A DNA stretch of 64,000 bases from Succinivibrio dextrinosolvens (GTDB lineage Bacteria; Pseudomonadota; Gammaproteobacteria; Enterobacterales; Succinivibrionaceae): contig NZ_FPAH01000002.1 of the NCBI RefSeq assembly GCF_900116345.1, positions 1 to 64,000 of the forward strand. Reading direction: 5' to 3'. The notes below the pieces were generated by a model. It was not told the DNA's origin. It saw only the letters and a list, made by a program, of their open reading frames with translations, and searched no databases. How positions within the stretch are numbered: position 1 is the stretch's first letter; each line of letters begins with the position of its first letter. Made by a program: the position numbers and the translations under genes. This document shows positions 46,547 through 56,501 of this stretch, one piece after another.

Positions 46547-49500
46547 ATGAATAACAATGAATTAAAAGTCGGTACCTTTAATCTTAGCCGTTCTTCTCTG
46601 ATTGAGGCCAGTGCAGGAACCGGTAAGACCTATACCATTACTTATCTTGTTCTACGTTTGCTGCTAGGTTCCAGAGGTTTTGATGATAATCATCCTGATA
46701 GTCAGTTCAATTATGGATACACTGCAGGTCCTTTAGAGCTAAAGAACATTCTGGTAGTTACCTTTACTAAGGCTGCAGCATCAGATCTTAAGGCCAGAAT
46801 CCGTGAAAAAATTGTAACGGCACGCAGTGTTTTTGAGAAAGTTTCCAAAAAGGGAATAGAAATTCTGAACGCTCTTGATCTGGAAGATCAGATGAAGTCT
46901 CTGGTCAGAGAAATGGTTCTGGTTAATGGTATTGAGGCCAGGGCCTGCGCTTTACTTCTATTGAATGCGGAACGCTCTATCGATGAAGCTCCTATCTGCA
47001 CAATTCATTCTTTCTGTACCAGTGCTCTGCATAAGATTTATACCTTTGAAGCGGGGGAATCCTTTGGAGTTCAACTCTGTGAGGATATCTCAGAGCAGTC
47101 AATGGAAGCAAAGAACACTGTATGGCGTGAACTTTTCTATAAGGGGGATGAGAATTCCAAGAAGCTTGCAGCTCTCTTATCAGTAGATAGTGACGATAAT
47201 ATTTTCAATACTCTGAATTTATATCAGGATAAGCTTGAAAGGGTAAGAAATACCGATGAAAAAGAAGGTTACTTTGGTTACAACCTTTTAAACATAAAAG
47301 CACACTCCAGTGGGGACATCAGAAAAAACGTTGTTAAAGTTCTGGGTAATCTTGATGCTTATCTTTCTGATTTTCTCGTCTTTGCAGATAGAGTGAAGTC
47401 TATCTTTAACGAGTACGAAGTTATTACTGATAATGATGAACCTGGCTCCTTCTTTACCAGAATCAAAGGTGCTGCTCCTAAATTCAAGAATTCTACAAAG
47501 GCTGGATATAAGCTATTAAGAGAGCTGTGTTCTATCAAGGATGATGAAGAGCGTAAGCTATGCTTTATTAGAGGCTCTTTCCCTGACGGAAACAACTTCA
47601 ATTCTATCTCCAGAGTTACCGACCGCTCTAAGTATCCTGAGATTTTCAGAAATTCTGAAAAGATTATCGAAATTGAAGATCTTTATATGGAGATGGCATC
47701 TCTGCACAATAAGGTTGATGATGTTAAATCTGAAATTCTGTTTGATATTGCAATCATGGCAGAGCAGAAACTTGATGAGATTTTAGAAAGAGATAATCTT
47801 GTTGGATTTGATGGTATTATCAGACGCCTTGATTATGTTTTAAACTACAAAGAAGGCTCCAAAGATACTCTTCCTGGGCTGATTAGATCTTCTTATCCTG
47901 TAGCTATGATTGATGAGTTTCAGGATACTGATCCGGTTCAGTTTTCGATTTTCTCAAAGCTGTACCTTAATGAGAATGCTAAAAAAACAGGAGCCTGCTG
48001 TTACTTGATTGGTGATCCCAAACAGTCTATCTACGGTTTCAGAAAAGCTGATATTCACTCTTATCTTAAAGCGCGCAGTCTCATTGAGACATTATATGGT
48101 AATGACTCTATTTATACTTTATCAACCAATTTCCGTTCCCAGGAACAGATTGTACAAGGTGTAAACGGTATATTTTCATTAAGAACTGACCCTTTCTTTT
48201 TTGAAGAGAACTCTAAGGATAACATTGAGTTTAATAAGGTAAATGCAAAGATAAAAACTCTAGGTAATTCTGGTAAGTGCAGTTTCAGATTCTGTAATGA
48301 ACAAAGTCCTTCAGATAATTTCTCTGCAGCAAGTAATTATGTTGATTTTATTCCAAAAGAGAATGTCTACAATGAATATCCTGAATCTGCAGGAAAAACG
48401 GGAATTAAATCTGTTTGTAAGGATTTTATTGCCAGAAAGCTGGCTTATGCAGTAAAAATCTGTTTGTCTCATGGTCTGTTAGACAGTGTTAGTGGCGATA
48501 AAATTACTTCTCGTGCTGTTAAATCTTCAGATATAGCTATTCTGGTCCGAAGTGGAACAGAGGCTAAGCTTATACAGGCGGCACTGAAAGAAAAAGGTAT
48601 TTCAAGTGTTTATTATTCAGACAGCTCAAAGGTTTTTGATGAGGAAAGTTCTGATAATTCAATCGCAGAATATGAGCTTATCCTGTATCTGATTGAGGCT
48701 ATGGAGGATTATCCTAACCGAGGAAAGGTCAGAAGATTACTTTTAAGTCAGCTTTGTTCTGCTTCCACTCTTGATTCCTTGGATTCCCAGTCAGATTCAC
48801 TGGAACTTGAGGTTGCTCTTTTAAAAGAATGCCGCGAGATCTGGGAGAAAAACGGCTTCTTTCCTGCCTTCTCAAAATGGGCAAATGATGAAAGACATCA
48901 GTGTCTAAAGAATAATCTGAGTTTTACAGGTGGCGAGCGTATGGTCACCAACCTGTGGCATCTTGCTGAACTGCTTCAGTCTGCTCGAACTCATGAGCAG
49001 GGCATTCAGGCTCAGAAACGCTGGTATACGGAATTAAGAAGCAATCCGTCAGCACTCTCTGATTCAGATATGTTCAGCAAGCGTCTTGAATCTGAGGCTT
49101 CGCAGGTCGCAATTTACACAATCTTTAAGTCTAAAGGTCTGGAGTTCCCTCTGGTATTCATGCCATATCTGTGGACTGATATGAGAGCGGTTACTCAGAA
49201 TGATGCTTTTTATTACGACGAGAAAAAGGAAAAGCTTTATTTTGATATCTTAGGTACTGAGTCAACTTTAAGTCAGAAGAGAACAAGTGATCTGCAGGAG
49301 GATGCCCGTCTTTTATATGTAGCGCTGACACGTGCCTGCGCAGCAAACTTTATGTATATTGCGGAGATTTCTGAGAAAAATCCAAATTCTCTTATAAGCG
49401 AGTTTACAAAATCTGAACAAAATGAAAAGACTGCATTTTCTGAGGCTCAATCTCTTTTAGCGGGGCCGATAACAGATGTTCTCTTGAAGAATAAAAAAAC

Positions 49501-50587
49501 AGAAGATGCAGAGAATGCTGTAGTGAAGAATCCTTTTAGAGTGGTAAATGACGATTTTTATAAGACTGTTGAATCTTCTGCTCCTGTTCAGAACGATGCG
49601 GTATCCGAGCTACAGATCGTAGGACCATCTGAATTTGATGAGAGCTTTTCTGGTATCAGGCAGGATTACAGAATCTCATCCTACAGTGGAATCGTTGCCA
49701 GAAGCGAGGATGGAGGATCATCATCTCTTAGTCAGGGGGATGGAATACAAGAAATACCTAAAGATAGTTTTACCCGTTTTAACTTTCCTAAAAGTGCAAT
49801 TGCCGGTACCTATCTGCACAGTCTGATGGAGTATTGTGATTTTTCTAATTCATTAAATGATGCCACCAGATTGGAGTGTATTAAAAAAGCAGCTCTAACT
49901 AATGAAGCCGGTATTCTTAAACGCTGGACTGCATATAGTATGAAAGGTCTTTCTGAAGATGAGATTTCAGAGCTTAAACAGAATGAGTTAGGTAAATGGA
50001 TTTCAGATGTAGTTCAGGCAAAACTTCCTTGTGGAGATTCAAAAACAGTAAGACTGTGTGACCTTGAAAAAGGTGACTGGCTATGTGAGCTGGAATTCCT
50101 GTTTCCGTCAAATAAATTCTCTTCAGACAAACTGGAAGTCCTTCGTCAGAAGAATGCAACTGTGTTTGCACAAGAAAAAGGTATAGCTCTGGATAACATA
50201 AACTTCACCCTTGCTCAAAGTGAGCTTTCAGGTTTTGTTACGGGCTTTATCGATCTTGCCATTAAGGTTGGAGAGGGGGCTGATGCCAAGTTCTATGTAA
50301 TCGACTACAAGAGTAATTTCATGGGAACAAATGCTACAGCATACTCAGAGAAAGCTGTTGCTAGTAATATGCTTGAACACTGCTACGATGTTCAATATCT
50401 GTTCTATTCTCTTGCAATGCATCGATTCCTTAAGACAAGAATAGAGAACTATTCCTATGAGAAAAATTTTGGCGGAATTATTTATCTTTATCTTCGAGGA
50501 ATGGAACCTGACAGTTCTAATTCAATTATATATACCAAGCCAAAACAGGAAATTATAGAAGAGCTAAGCTCAATCTTCAGTGAGTAA
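46547..50587 (+). CDS. recB: RecBCD subunit RecB (helicase-nuclease)
   Basis: This is the 3'-5' helicase and nuclease subunit. Helicase motifs are EASAGTGKTYTITYLVLRLL (Walker A), VAMIDEFQDTDPVQF (II), LIGDPKQSIYGFRKAD (III), TIFKSKGLEFPLVFMP (V) and RLLYVALTRAC (VI). The C-terminal nuclease domain has AGTYLHSLMEYCDF, the catalytic VIDYKSN and NMLEHCYDVQYLFYSLA. The ATG at 46547 is chosen over GTG 46535 because AGGTGGAG is six bases before it. It then has 1346 residues (E. coli 1180). Confidence 0.95.
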   Translation: MNNNELKVGTFNLSRSSLIEASAGTGKTYTITYLVLRLLLGSRGFDDNHPDSQFNYGYTAGPLELKNILVVTFTKAAASDLKARIREKIVTARSVFEKVSKKGIEILNALDLEDQMKSLVREMVLVNGIEARACALLLLNAERSIDEAPICTIHSFCTSALHKIYTFEAGESFGVQLCEDISEQSMEAKNTVWRELFYKGDENSKKLAALLSVDSDDNIFNTLNLYQDKLERVRNTDEKEGYFGYNLLNIKAHSSGDIRKNVVKVLGNLDAYLSDFLVFADRVKSIFNEYEVITDNDEPGSFFTRIKGAAPKFKNSTKAGYKLLRELCSIKDDEERKLCFIRGSFPDGNNFNSISRVTDRSKYPEIFRNSEKIIEIEDLYMEMASLHNKVDDVKSEILFDIAIMAEQKLDEILERDNLVGFDGIIRRLDYVLNYKEGSKDTLPGLIRSSYPVAMIDEFQDTDPVQFSIFSKLYLNENAKKTGACCYLIGDPKQSIYGFRKADIHSYLKARSLIETLYGNDSIYTLSTNFRSQEQIVQGVNGIFSLRTDPFFFEENSKDNIEFNKVNAKIKTLGNSGKCSFRFCNEQSPSDNFSAASNYVDFIPKENVYNEYPESAGKTGIKSVCKDFIARKLAYAVKICLSHGLLDSVSGDKITSRAVKSSDIAILVRSGTEAKLIQAALKEKGISSVYYSDSSKVFDEESSDNSIAEYELILYLIEAMEDYPNRGKVRRLLLSQLCSASTLDSLDSQSDSLELEVALLKECREIWEKNGFFPAFSKWANDERHQCLKNNLSFTGGERMVTNLWHLAELLQSARTHEQGIQAQKRWYTELRSNPSALSDSDMFSKRLESEASQVAIYTIFKSKGLEFPLVFMPYLWTDMRAVTQNDAFYYDEKKEKLYFDILGTESTLSQKRTSDLQEDARLLYVALTRACAANFMYIAEISEKNPNSLISEFTKSEQNEKTAFSEAQSLLAGPITDVLLKNKKTEDAENAVVKNPFRVVNDDFYKTVESSAPVQNDAVSELQIVGPSEFDESFSGIRQDYRISSYSGIVARSEDGGSSSLSQGDGIQEIPKDSFTRFNFPKSAIAGTYLHSLMEYCDFSNSLNDATRLECIKKAALTNEAGILKRWTAYSMKGLSEDEISELKQNELGKWISDVVQAKLPCGDSKTVRLCDLEKGDWLCELEFLFPSNKFSSDKLEVLRQKNATVFAQEKGIALDNINFTLAQSELSGFVTGFIDLAIKVGEGADAKFYVIDYKSNFMGTNATAYSEKAVASNMLEHCYDVQYLFYSLAMHRFLKTRIENYSYEKNFGGIIYLYLRGMEPDSSNSIIYTKPKQEIIEELSSIFSE

Positions 50588-50613
50588 TCAGACGGAATTA
50601 AGAGAGTTGAAAA

Positions 50614-52701
50614 ATGAGTAATATTGAAAAGATATCTGATTTATTAGAAGAGTATCCAGAGCTTAAAAATCCTCTTTTAGATGCAGTTTTAAAAACACTG
50701 TCTCTTATGCATAAGGCTCCTTTGCCTTTGGCTTTAGAACTTATGCTGACTGAACTTCTGTATAAGCAGAATTTAGGTGATACCTGTATTAAAGCTGATG
50801 CTCAAAGTATAAACAGCTTCTATCAGAACCTCTTTATTCAGAAAAGAGAACGTTCTGCTTATTCCGACTTACAACCATCAGCTTCTGAAATATTCTGTCC
50901 GCTTATAAGCGACTCTGATATTGCTTCGGTATTTGAGAGATGTTCCGATCTGATTGGAAAAGATAAAGCCTCAAATAAGCCTCTTATCTTTGATTTAGGA
51001 AGACTCTATATTCGCCGTAATTTCTGTTACGAAACTAAGATTGCTGATTTCATAAAAAAAGCTTCTAAGGAAAAAGTAGAACAGAACCTCAGCGAGGATG
51101 AAAAGAATACAGTTAAGTCTCTTTTAGATGTGCTATTTGAAAGAGCTGATGATGCTCCAAATAAGAATGAAAAATTTGATATGCAGAAGATTGCTGCTGC
51201 CATGGCTGCAGTGTCTCATTTCTGTATTATCACTGGTGGACCTGGTACAGGTAAAACCACTACTGTAGCAAAGCTGTTACTGCTGTTACAGAAAATCAAT
51301 CCTTCAAAGAATAATATCCTCCTGTGTGCACCTACTGGAAAGGCTGCAGGTCGTATGACCGAATCAATTAAATCTCAGTTTAAAGATGATGATAATCCAA
51401 AAGTTGGATATTTGTCTTACACTTTTACAAAGTTATTTCCTGATAAAAATGAGCGTGAAGATATTAAAAACAGGATCTGTAAAACTGCTGTAACCGTGGA
51501 TAAGCTGTTAGGTTCAATTCCTCATAAGGCCCATAAGATTCGTAATGCCGACAATAAGATAGACTGCGATATTCTGATTGTTGATGAAGTCTCGATGGTT
51601 GATGCGGCTAACTTTGCCAAACTCTGTGATGCTATCCGTGACGATACTAAGGTCATCATGCTTGGCGATAAGGATCAGCTGGCATCAGTTGAGGCTGGTT
51701 CTGTTCTGAACGATCTGTGTAACGATTTATCTGATTCATCACGAGTCCTTGATGAGGAAAAACTCTCTCTTATCTCTGCTTTAAGCGGTTACAGTGTTGA
51801 TCAACTAAAAACTACTGATATTACGGATAATGCTGTACAGCTGAATTTCAGTTATCGTTTTGCCAAATTTGCAGGTATTGGTGCTATTGCAAAGGTAGTC
51901 AATGATGGATATAGAGAAAGGGATGATAAGCGTTTTGAAGAGTTACTTGATGAGCCTTTTGTACAGCATAAAGAGCATGTTGAACTTTTAGAGATTAAAG
52001 ATTCCAAAAAATGGAGTGAGAGAAATGCTGCTCTTGAGTCTACCTGTTCTGTTATTGCAAAAGGTTATGATGATTTCTGGAATGAATTAGTAAAGTCACA
52101 CAATGAAGAAGGTTCCTTTACTGGTATTACAGAGGTACAGGCAAAAGAAATATTTAAATATCTTGATAAATACCGAATCCTCTGCTCAAACCGTGAAGGA
52201 TTATATGGAATTAAAAGCATAAATGAGCACATAGAGAAAGCTGCTAAAGATAATCTAAGAACTCTAAATGCAAAAGCCTCAGCTGTTGATTCTGAATGGT
52301 TTATTGGTAAAGTAATTCTTGTAACCAAGAACAATTATGCCTTAAAAATCTCCAATGGCGATGTCGGATTTGTGGCTGCCGAAAAAAACAGAGACGGTTT
52401 AGCTGGTCCATTGAAGGTCTGGTTTGGAGATGAAAACTCTGTATTTAATGTAAGTCCTGTTTTTCTTACTGAGTATGAAAGTGGATATGCCATGACAATT
52501 CATAAGTCACAGGGCAGTGAGTATGAAAAGGTCTGTATGCTCCTTTCAACTGAGTTAAATCCAGTAATGACCAAAGAGCTGGTTTATACGGGAATTACAC
52601 GTGCCAAGGAGCATGTAAGCATATATTCTGATAAAAAAGTATTTTTAGATGCTTGCAGAAGAAGAGTTTCTCGAGAAAGTGGATTGATGGAAAGAATCTA
52701 A
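50614..52701 (+). CDS. recD: RecBCD subunit RecD (5'-3' helicase)
   Basis: This SF1B helicase completes the RecBCD complex. Motifs are ITGGPGTGKTTTVAKLLLLL (Walker A), ILIVDEVSMVD (II), MLGDKDQLASVEAGSVLNDLC (III), YAMTIHKSQGSEYEKV and VYTGITRAKEHVSIY (VI). It has 695 residues (E. coli 608). It starts 26 bp after recB and closes the recC-recB-recD operon. Confidence 0.95.
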   Translation: MSNIEKISDLLEEYPELKNPLLDAVLKTLSLMHKAPLPLALELMLTELLYKQNLGDTCIKADAQSINSFYQNLFIQKRERSAYSDLQPSASEIFCPLISDSDIASVFERCSDLIGKDKASNKPLIFDLGRLYIRRNFCYETKIADFIKKASKEKVEQNLSEDEKNTVKSLLDVLFERADDAPNKNEKFDMQKIAAAMAAVSHFCIITGGPGTGKTTTVAKLLLLLQKINPSKNNILLCAPTGKAAGRMTESIKSQFKDDDNPKVGYLSYTFTKLFPDKNEREDIKNRICKTAVTVDKLLGSIPHKAHKIRNADNKIDCDILIVDEVSMVDAANFAKLCDAIRDDTKVIMLGDKDQLASVEAGSVLNDLCNDLSDSSRVLDEEKLSLISALSGYSVDQLKTTDITDNAVQLNFSYRFAKFAGIGAIAKVVNDGYRERDDKRFEELLDEPFVQHKEHVELLEIKDSKKWSERNAALESTCSVIAKGYDDFWNELVKSHNEEGSFTGITEVQAKEIFKYLDKYRILCSNREGLYGIKSINEHIEKAAKDNLRTLNAKASAVDSEWFIGKVILVTKNNYALKISNGDVGFVAAEKNRDGLAGPLKVWFGDENSVFNVSPVFLTEYESGYAMTIHKSQGSEYEKVCMLLSTELNPVMTKELVYTGITRAKEHVSIYSDKKVFLDACRRRVSRESGLMERI

Positions 52702-52994
52702 TTATTTGAATCATAGAATAATAATCAAGTATTCTCTTTCGGATAAATATGATTAAAGCAATAGTTTGGCAACATGATACTAGGTCAAATCTGTTGCCCT
52801 CTGCTCTCGACAAGTTGGTTGATAACAGGGCTAATCTTTGAATTTTTCGATTTAATCTGGTCAAAATTAAATTTGAGTTTTTTTGGGGGGCTCTGTCGTA
52901 TGCTATTTTTCTCTGCAATTAACGAGAATAGTTATGAGAGCTCTAATGAAATCTCAAAATCTGCTAAAATTGGTTCTCGAATTAGGAGCAGATG

Positions 52995-54614
52995 ATGGGA
53001 TCATATTTAAATACTGGTTTTGAAAAATTCAAAATAAGTCAATCGTCAAAAATCTATATTGATAAAACAGAACTAATATCCGTTTTGAATGACAATGTAG
53101 AAACTGAACAGCGTTTTTTTTGTATCAGCCGACCAAGACGCTTTGGAAAATCAGTTACTGCAAATATGCTATGTGCATATTATTCAAAGAATACTGACAG
53201 CTCTTTTCTGTTTGATAATCTCAAAATATCTCAATACGATTCTTATAAAAAAAACTTAAATCAGTACAACACCATCTTTATAAATATGCAGCAGTTCTTA
53301 AGCAATGCTGATTTAAATGTTGAAAAGATGTTATCAGACATTGAGTCTGAAATAAAAAATGAATTAAGACAGGCTTTTCCTGACACTGAAATATCTAATG
53401 AAAGAAAATTAAATCTTGTTCTATCTGACATTTTCAATAAAGAATCTTCAGTAAACAAAAAAGGTTTTATTTTTATTATCGATGAATGGGACTGCATCAT
53501 GAGAGAAAAGCAGAGTGACACTGAAGGTATAAAGATGTACCTTGATTACCTGCGAGTTCTTCTTAAAGATCAGTCCTATGTAGCTCTTGCCTACATGACA
53601 GGAATTCTGCCAATCAAGAAATACGGCTCTCACAGTGCATTGAATATGTTCAAAGAATATTCAATGACTGATGCTGGTAAATATGCTCCTTACATTGGTT
53701 TTACCGAGGATGAAGTTTTAACTCTTTGTGAAAAATACAAGATTGACTCTAATTCCATGAAGAAGTGGTATGATGGCTATTCATTTGAAAACTCGTCTCA
53801 TCTTTATAATCCTAATTCAGTTGTCTGTGCCATTGATGAAAATAAATTCAAAAGCTACTGGCCCCAGACAGAAACATTTGAAAGTCTAAGACGCTATATA
53901 GATTTGAATATAGCTGGACTTAGAGATGAAATTGTAAAACTCATTGCCGGAAACGAAATTGTAGTAAATACTTCAAGATTCCACAATGATATGACAACCT
54001 TTGAGTCTAAGGATGATGTACTAACCCTGCTTATTCATCTAGGTTATCTTGCAATAAATCCTAATTCAACTATAAGACTTACAAGTTCAAAACAGGTCGT
54101 TTCTCGAATTCCTAACGAAGAGATAAAAGATGAATTCAGAAATATCACCGAGGAGAACAGGAACTATCCTGGAATCTACGCTCTTATAAGTCAATCTCTG
54201 GATTTGCTCGATAAAATCTACGAAATGGATAATGACGCTGTTGCTCAGGCTTTTGATTTAGCTCATCAGGATCATACTTCTATTCTCAAATACAATGATG
54301 AGAACTCCTTAAGCTGTGTCATTTCACTTGCCTTAAATCTTGCCTCTGTCGACCTTTACAATGTTCACAGGGAGCTTCCTTCTGGAAAAGGATTTGCAGA
54401 TATGGTTTATCTTCCAAAACAGGGGGTAGATAAACCTGCACTATTGGTTGAACTTAAATACGACAAGTCAGCTCAAACAGAAATTGACCAGATTAAACAG
54501 AAGAATTACGGAAGAATCTTCCGAGACTATAAAGGCGATGTCCTTGTAGTTGGCATTAACTATGATAAAGATACCAAAGAGCATCAGTGCCTAATTGAGA
54601 AATTGAGATTCTAG
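52995..54614 (+). CDS. AAA-ATPase-like protein with C-terminal PD-(D/E)XK nuclease domain
   Basis: It belongs to the AAA-ATPase-like/DUF1703 group common in gut bacteria. The N-terminal part starts FEKFKISQSSKIYIDKTELI and has the variant Walker A RPRRFGKSVTANML and FIFIIDEWDCIMRE (Walker B). The C-terminal nuclease-like domain has GKGFADMVYLP and LLVELKYDKSA (the D...E-x-K pattern). Two adjacent ATGs exist; the second (52995) is six bases after AGGAG and is preferred, giving 539 residues. Cellular function is not established. It follows recD by 293 bp and has its own terminator. Confidence 0.85.
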   Translation: MGSYLNTGFEKFKISQSSKIYIDKTELISVLNDNVETEQRFFCISRPRRFGKSVTANMLCAYYSKNTDSSFLFDNLKISQYDSYKKNLNQYNTIFINMQQFLSNADLNVEKMLSDIESEIKNELRQAFPDTEISNERKLNLVLSDIFNKESSVNKKGFIFIIDEWDCIMREKQSDTEGIKMYLDYLRVLLKDQSYVALAYMTGILPIKKYGSHSALNMFKEYSMTDAGKYAPYIGFTEDEVLTLCEKYKIDSNSMKKWYDGYSFENSSHLYNPNSVVCAIDENKFKSYWPQTETFESLRRYIDLNIAGLRDEIVKLIAGNEIVVNTSRFHNDMTTFESKDDVLTLLIHLGYLAINPNSTIRLTSSKQVVSRIPNEEIKDEFRNITEENRNYPGIYALISQSLDLLDKIYEMDNDAVAQAFDLAHQDHTSILKYNDENSLSCVISLALNLASVDLYNVHRELPSGKGFADMVYLPKQGVDKPALLVELKYDKSAQTEIDQIKQKNYGRIFRDYKGDVLVVGINYDKDTKEHQCLIEKLRF

Positions 54615-54629
54615 TTCTGGCGTTGTCAC

Positions 54630-54657
54630 AAGGCACCTTCTAATTAGGAGCCTTTCT
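54630..54657 (+). terminator. Terminator after the AAA-ATPase/nuclease gene
   Basis: AAGGC-A-CCT pairs with AGG-A-GCCTT around a 7-base loop, with one A/A mismatch, and is followed by TCT. It lies 16 bp beyond the stop codon. Confidence 0.55.
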
Positions 54658-54791
54658 GTGCGCGAGAAATGTTCTATTTTTTGTTAGGCAATATACTACA
54701 AAGCCTCTTCTTTTCCTTTATAGATCAATCAAATAAGCCTAAACTTTTTCCCGAATATCATTCTATTGTTATGGCTGTTGACCCTACGAAA

Positions 54792-55553
54792 CTACTCGTC
54801 ATATTTGATTGTTAAAGCCTTATCTAAAACAGATTTATCTGCCTTTACCACAACGTTTTCAGCATCGTGATCTACGGATTTCTTATCTATATTGCGTGGA
54901 GTACCATAATCCCAGGCATCCAGATAGTAATCAAGATAATCAATGAGGTTAAAGCCCAGATCAAGGTAATCATATGTGATAGAAGGATTATTGACATTAA
55001 TCTGAGCTTTCTTCTGCTGATAATCCATGGATTCATCAATATCAACAATATAAATCCCATCAAAGCCTCGGAACACACCTGCAGATAGATTATTAAGTTT
55101 TGGACAGTAGAAAATCAGATAAGTTAATACCGCCTCATTTGGTCGTCTGATATGAAAAGAGTTTACATAGATTTTTCTGTTCTTAAGATCAAACATCTCC
55201 ATATGATTATTTCTCATGAATTCTTTTACAGTAGAGTAGTCGCTTATTTCTTTTTTCAGAAGATAATCAAACAGGATAGGATCTTCAATAAAGTAAGAAG
55301 TAGAGAAGTGGCCTAACTCAAGAGTAAAAGCGGTCTGGCGGTAAATCTGAGCAACATCCTGATTAAATGCGGCTGAGAAAAATTTGGAGGAATCCTCTCT
55401 GGCGATATCAAGCAGCTCTTTAACTACTGTAGTTGCTGTTTCCTGCATAAATTCAGAGGTGGAAACATCAATTCCTTCTTCTACTGCTACAAGTTTATGA
55501 GCTCGGTATAATTTTTTTTCTTCTTCAAAAGGTAAAGGGTATCTTTTTGACAT
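54792..55553 (-). CDS. Protein of unknown function
   Basis: I do not recognise a family. The 253 residues are soluble and rich in Asp and Tyr. The N-terminus (MSKRYPLPFEEEKKLYRAHKLVAVEEG) looks helical. The middle has mixed strands (KIYVNSFHIRRPNEAVLTYLIFYCPKL), and the C-terminal third holds LGFNLIDYLDYYLDAWDYGTPRN. There is no signal peptide or membrane helix. It is a lone minus-strand gene. Its length and codon use like the neighbours support coding. Confidence 0.75.
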   Translation of the reverse strand: MSKRYPLPFEEEKKLYRAHKLVAVEEGIDVSTSEFMQETATTVVKELLDIAREDSSKFFSAAFNQDVAQIYRQTAFTLELGHFSTSYFIEDPILFDYLLKKEISDYSTVKEFMRNNHMEMFDLKNRKIYVNSFHIRRPNEAVLTYLIFYCPKLNNLSAGVFRGFDGIYIVDIDESMDYQQKKAQINVNNPSITYDYLDLGFNLIDYLDYYLDAWDYGTPRNIDKKSVDHDAENVVVKADKSVLDKALTIKYDE

Positions 55554-55967
55554 GATGACTACTCTTGTTTGTATTGATTTGCTGTCTTTAATCTTATCAT
55601 TAGATGATTATGCCTGCCTTTAGAATCTTCATAAAATTGTTCTGAAAGGAAAACTAATTGTTTTATATTTTACCGGCACGATTAAATATAGATTATTATG
55701 TATGCATAATAATAGATTGTGAAGATTATGGTTTGCAGGCAGTTAAGACTCGATCTTTTCGAATATAAAAAACAATGGAACAAGCAGAAGTGCAATTCAT
55801 TCTTTTCCAAACTTCATAAAAATGAATCAGAATAAAGTCTTCTTCTTGTTTTTTAAGAAATTAGTTGTAGAACGTTAGTTGAATTAAAAATGTAAAGCCC
55901 TGCAGATACGCAAGGCTTTAATTCAAATTCTGTGTTTACCAGTCAGTCTAATTGACGAACATGACTT
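55554..55967. other. Intergenic region without a clear gene
   Basis: The 414-bp AT-rich gap contains a TATTATG/CATAATA inverted repeat around a 4-base centre near 55695-55712, possibly an operator or hairpin. At its right end is the terminator-like hairpin of the small minus-strand gene. No coding frame is convincing. Confidence 0.5.
55885..55920 (-). terminator. Probable terminator of the 89-residue protein gene
   Basis: AAAGCC (55894-55899) pairs with GGCTTT (55914-55919), with an inner TGC/GCA extension past one mismatch. On the minus strand ACATTTTT follows. Confidence 0.5.
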
Positions 55968-56237
55968 TTACCAGCGGTTGTACTTTGAACTCATTATACC
56001 TGCAGCTTTCTCATTCTCTGCAATCTGATTCTGAATGATTTCGATGCGCTGCTTTTCTTCCTGTGATGCCATGAAATTAAGAGTTTTCAGGGCTGCATTC
56101 AGGGTGTGATTCTCAGCTTTTTTGCACATTTCAACCAGATGAGACAGAGGAGTTTTTACAAGATCATTTGCATTTGCAGATAAACGTTCAATCTCTTTCT
56201 TTGAATAGATAGCGATATCGTTTTCTAGAACTGTCAT
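55968..56237 (-). CDS. Small helical protein of unknown function
   Basis: I do not recognise it. The 89 residues are almost wholly helical and charged (IYSKKEIERLSANANDLVKT, LKTLNFMASQEEKQRIEIIQNQIAENEK), resembling a short coiled coil. The internal ATG at 56237 is preferred to one at 56249 because GGAG lies seven bases before it. It has a likely terminator and no co-directional neighbour nearby. Confidence 0.65.
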   Translation of the reverse strand: MTVLENDIAIYSKKEIERLSANANDLVKTPLSHLVEMCKKAENHTLNAALKTLNFMASQEEKQRIEIIQNQIAENEKAAGIMSSKYNRW

Positions 56238-56431
56238 AGGAATCTCCATAAATAAAATTTACAAAAAAACTGTAAAATATGATTTACATCAAATTATATG
56301 CTTATCTTATGGATAGAAATGAAAGGGCTTAAAATACCCTTTTTTGGTGCATGGGTGATCTGTAAAAGTGCGAGATATTACCTTTACAAAAGAGTGGCTT
56401 GTATGTTGTTTTTAAATACTTTTTATAACAA

Positions 56432-56483
56432 TTAAAACAAAACAGGCAGATATAACTATGGTTTTTTAAGCTACATCTGCCTG
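56432..56483 (-). terminator. Terminator of folP
   Basis: A 9-bp perfect stem (56443-56451 with 56475-56483) with a long A/T loop is followed on the minus strand by TTTTGTTTT. It begins just after the folP stop. Confidence 0.75.
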
Positions 56484-56501
56484 CTGTTTAAATTTTATTG
56501 C

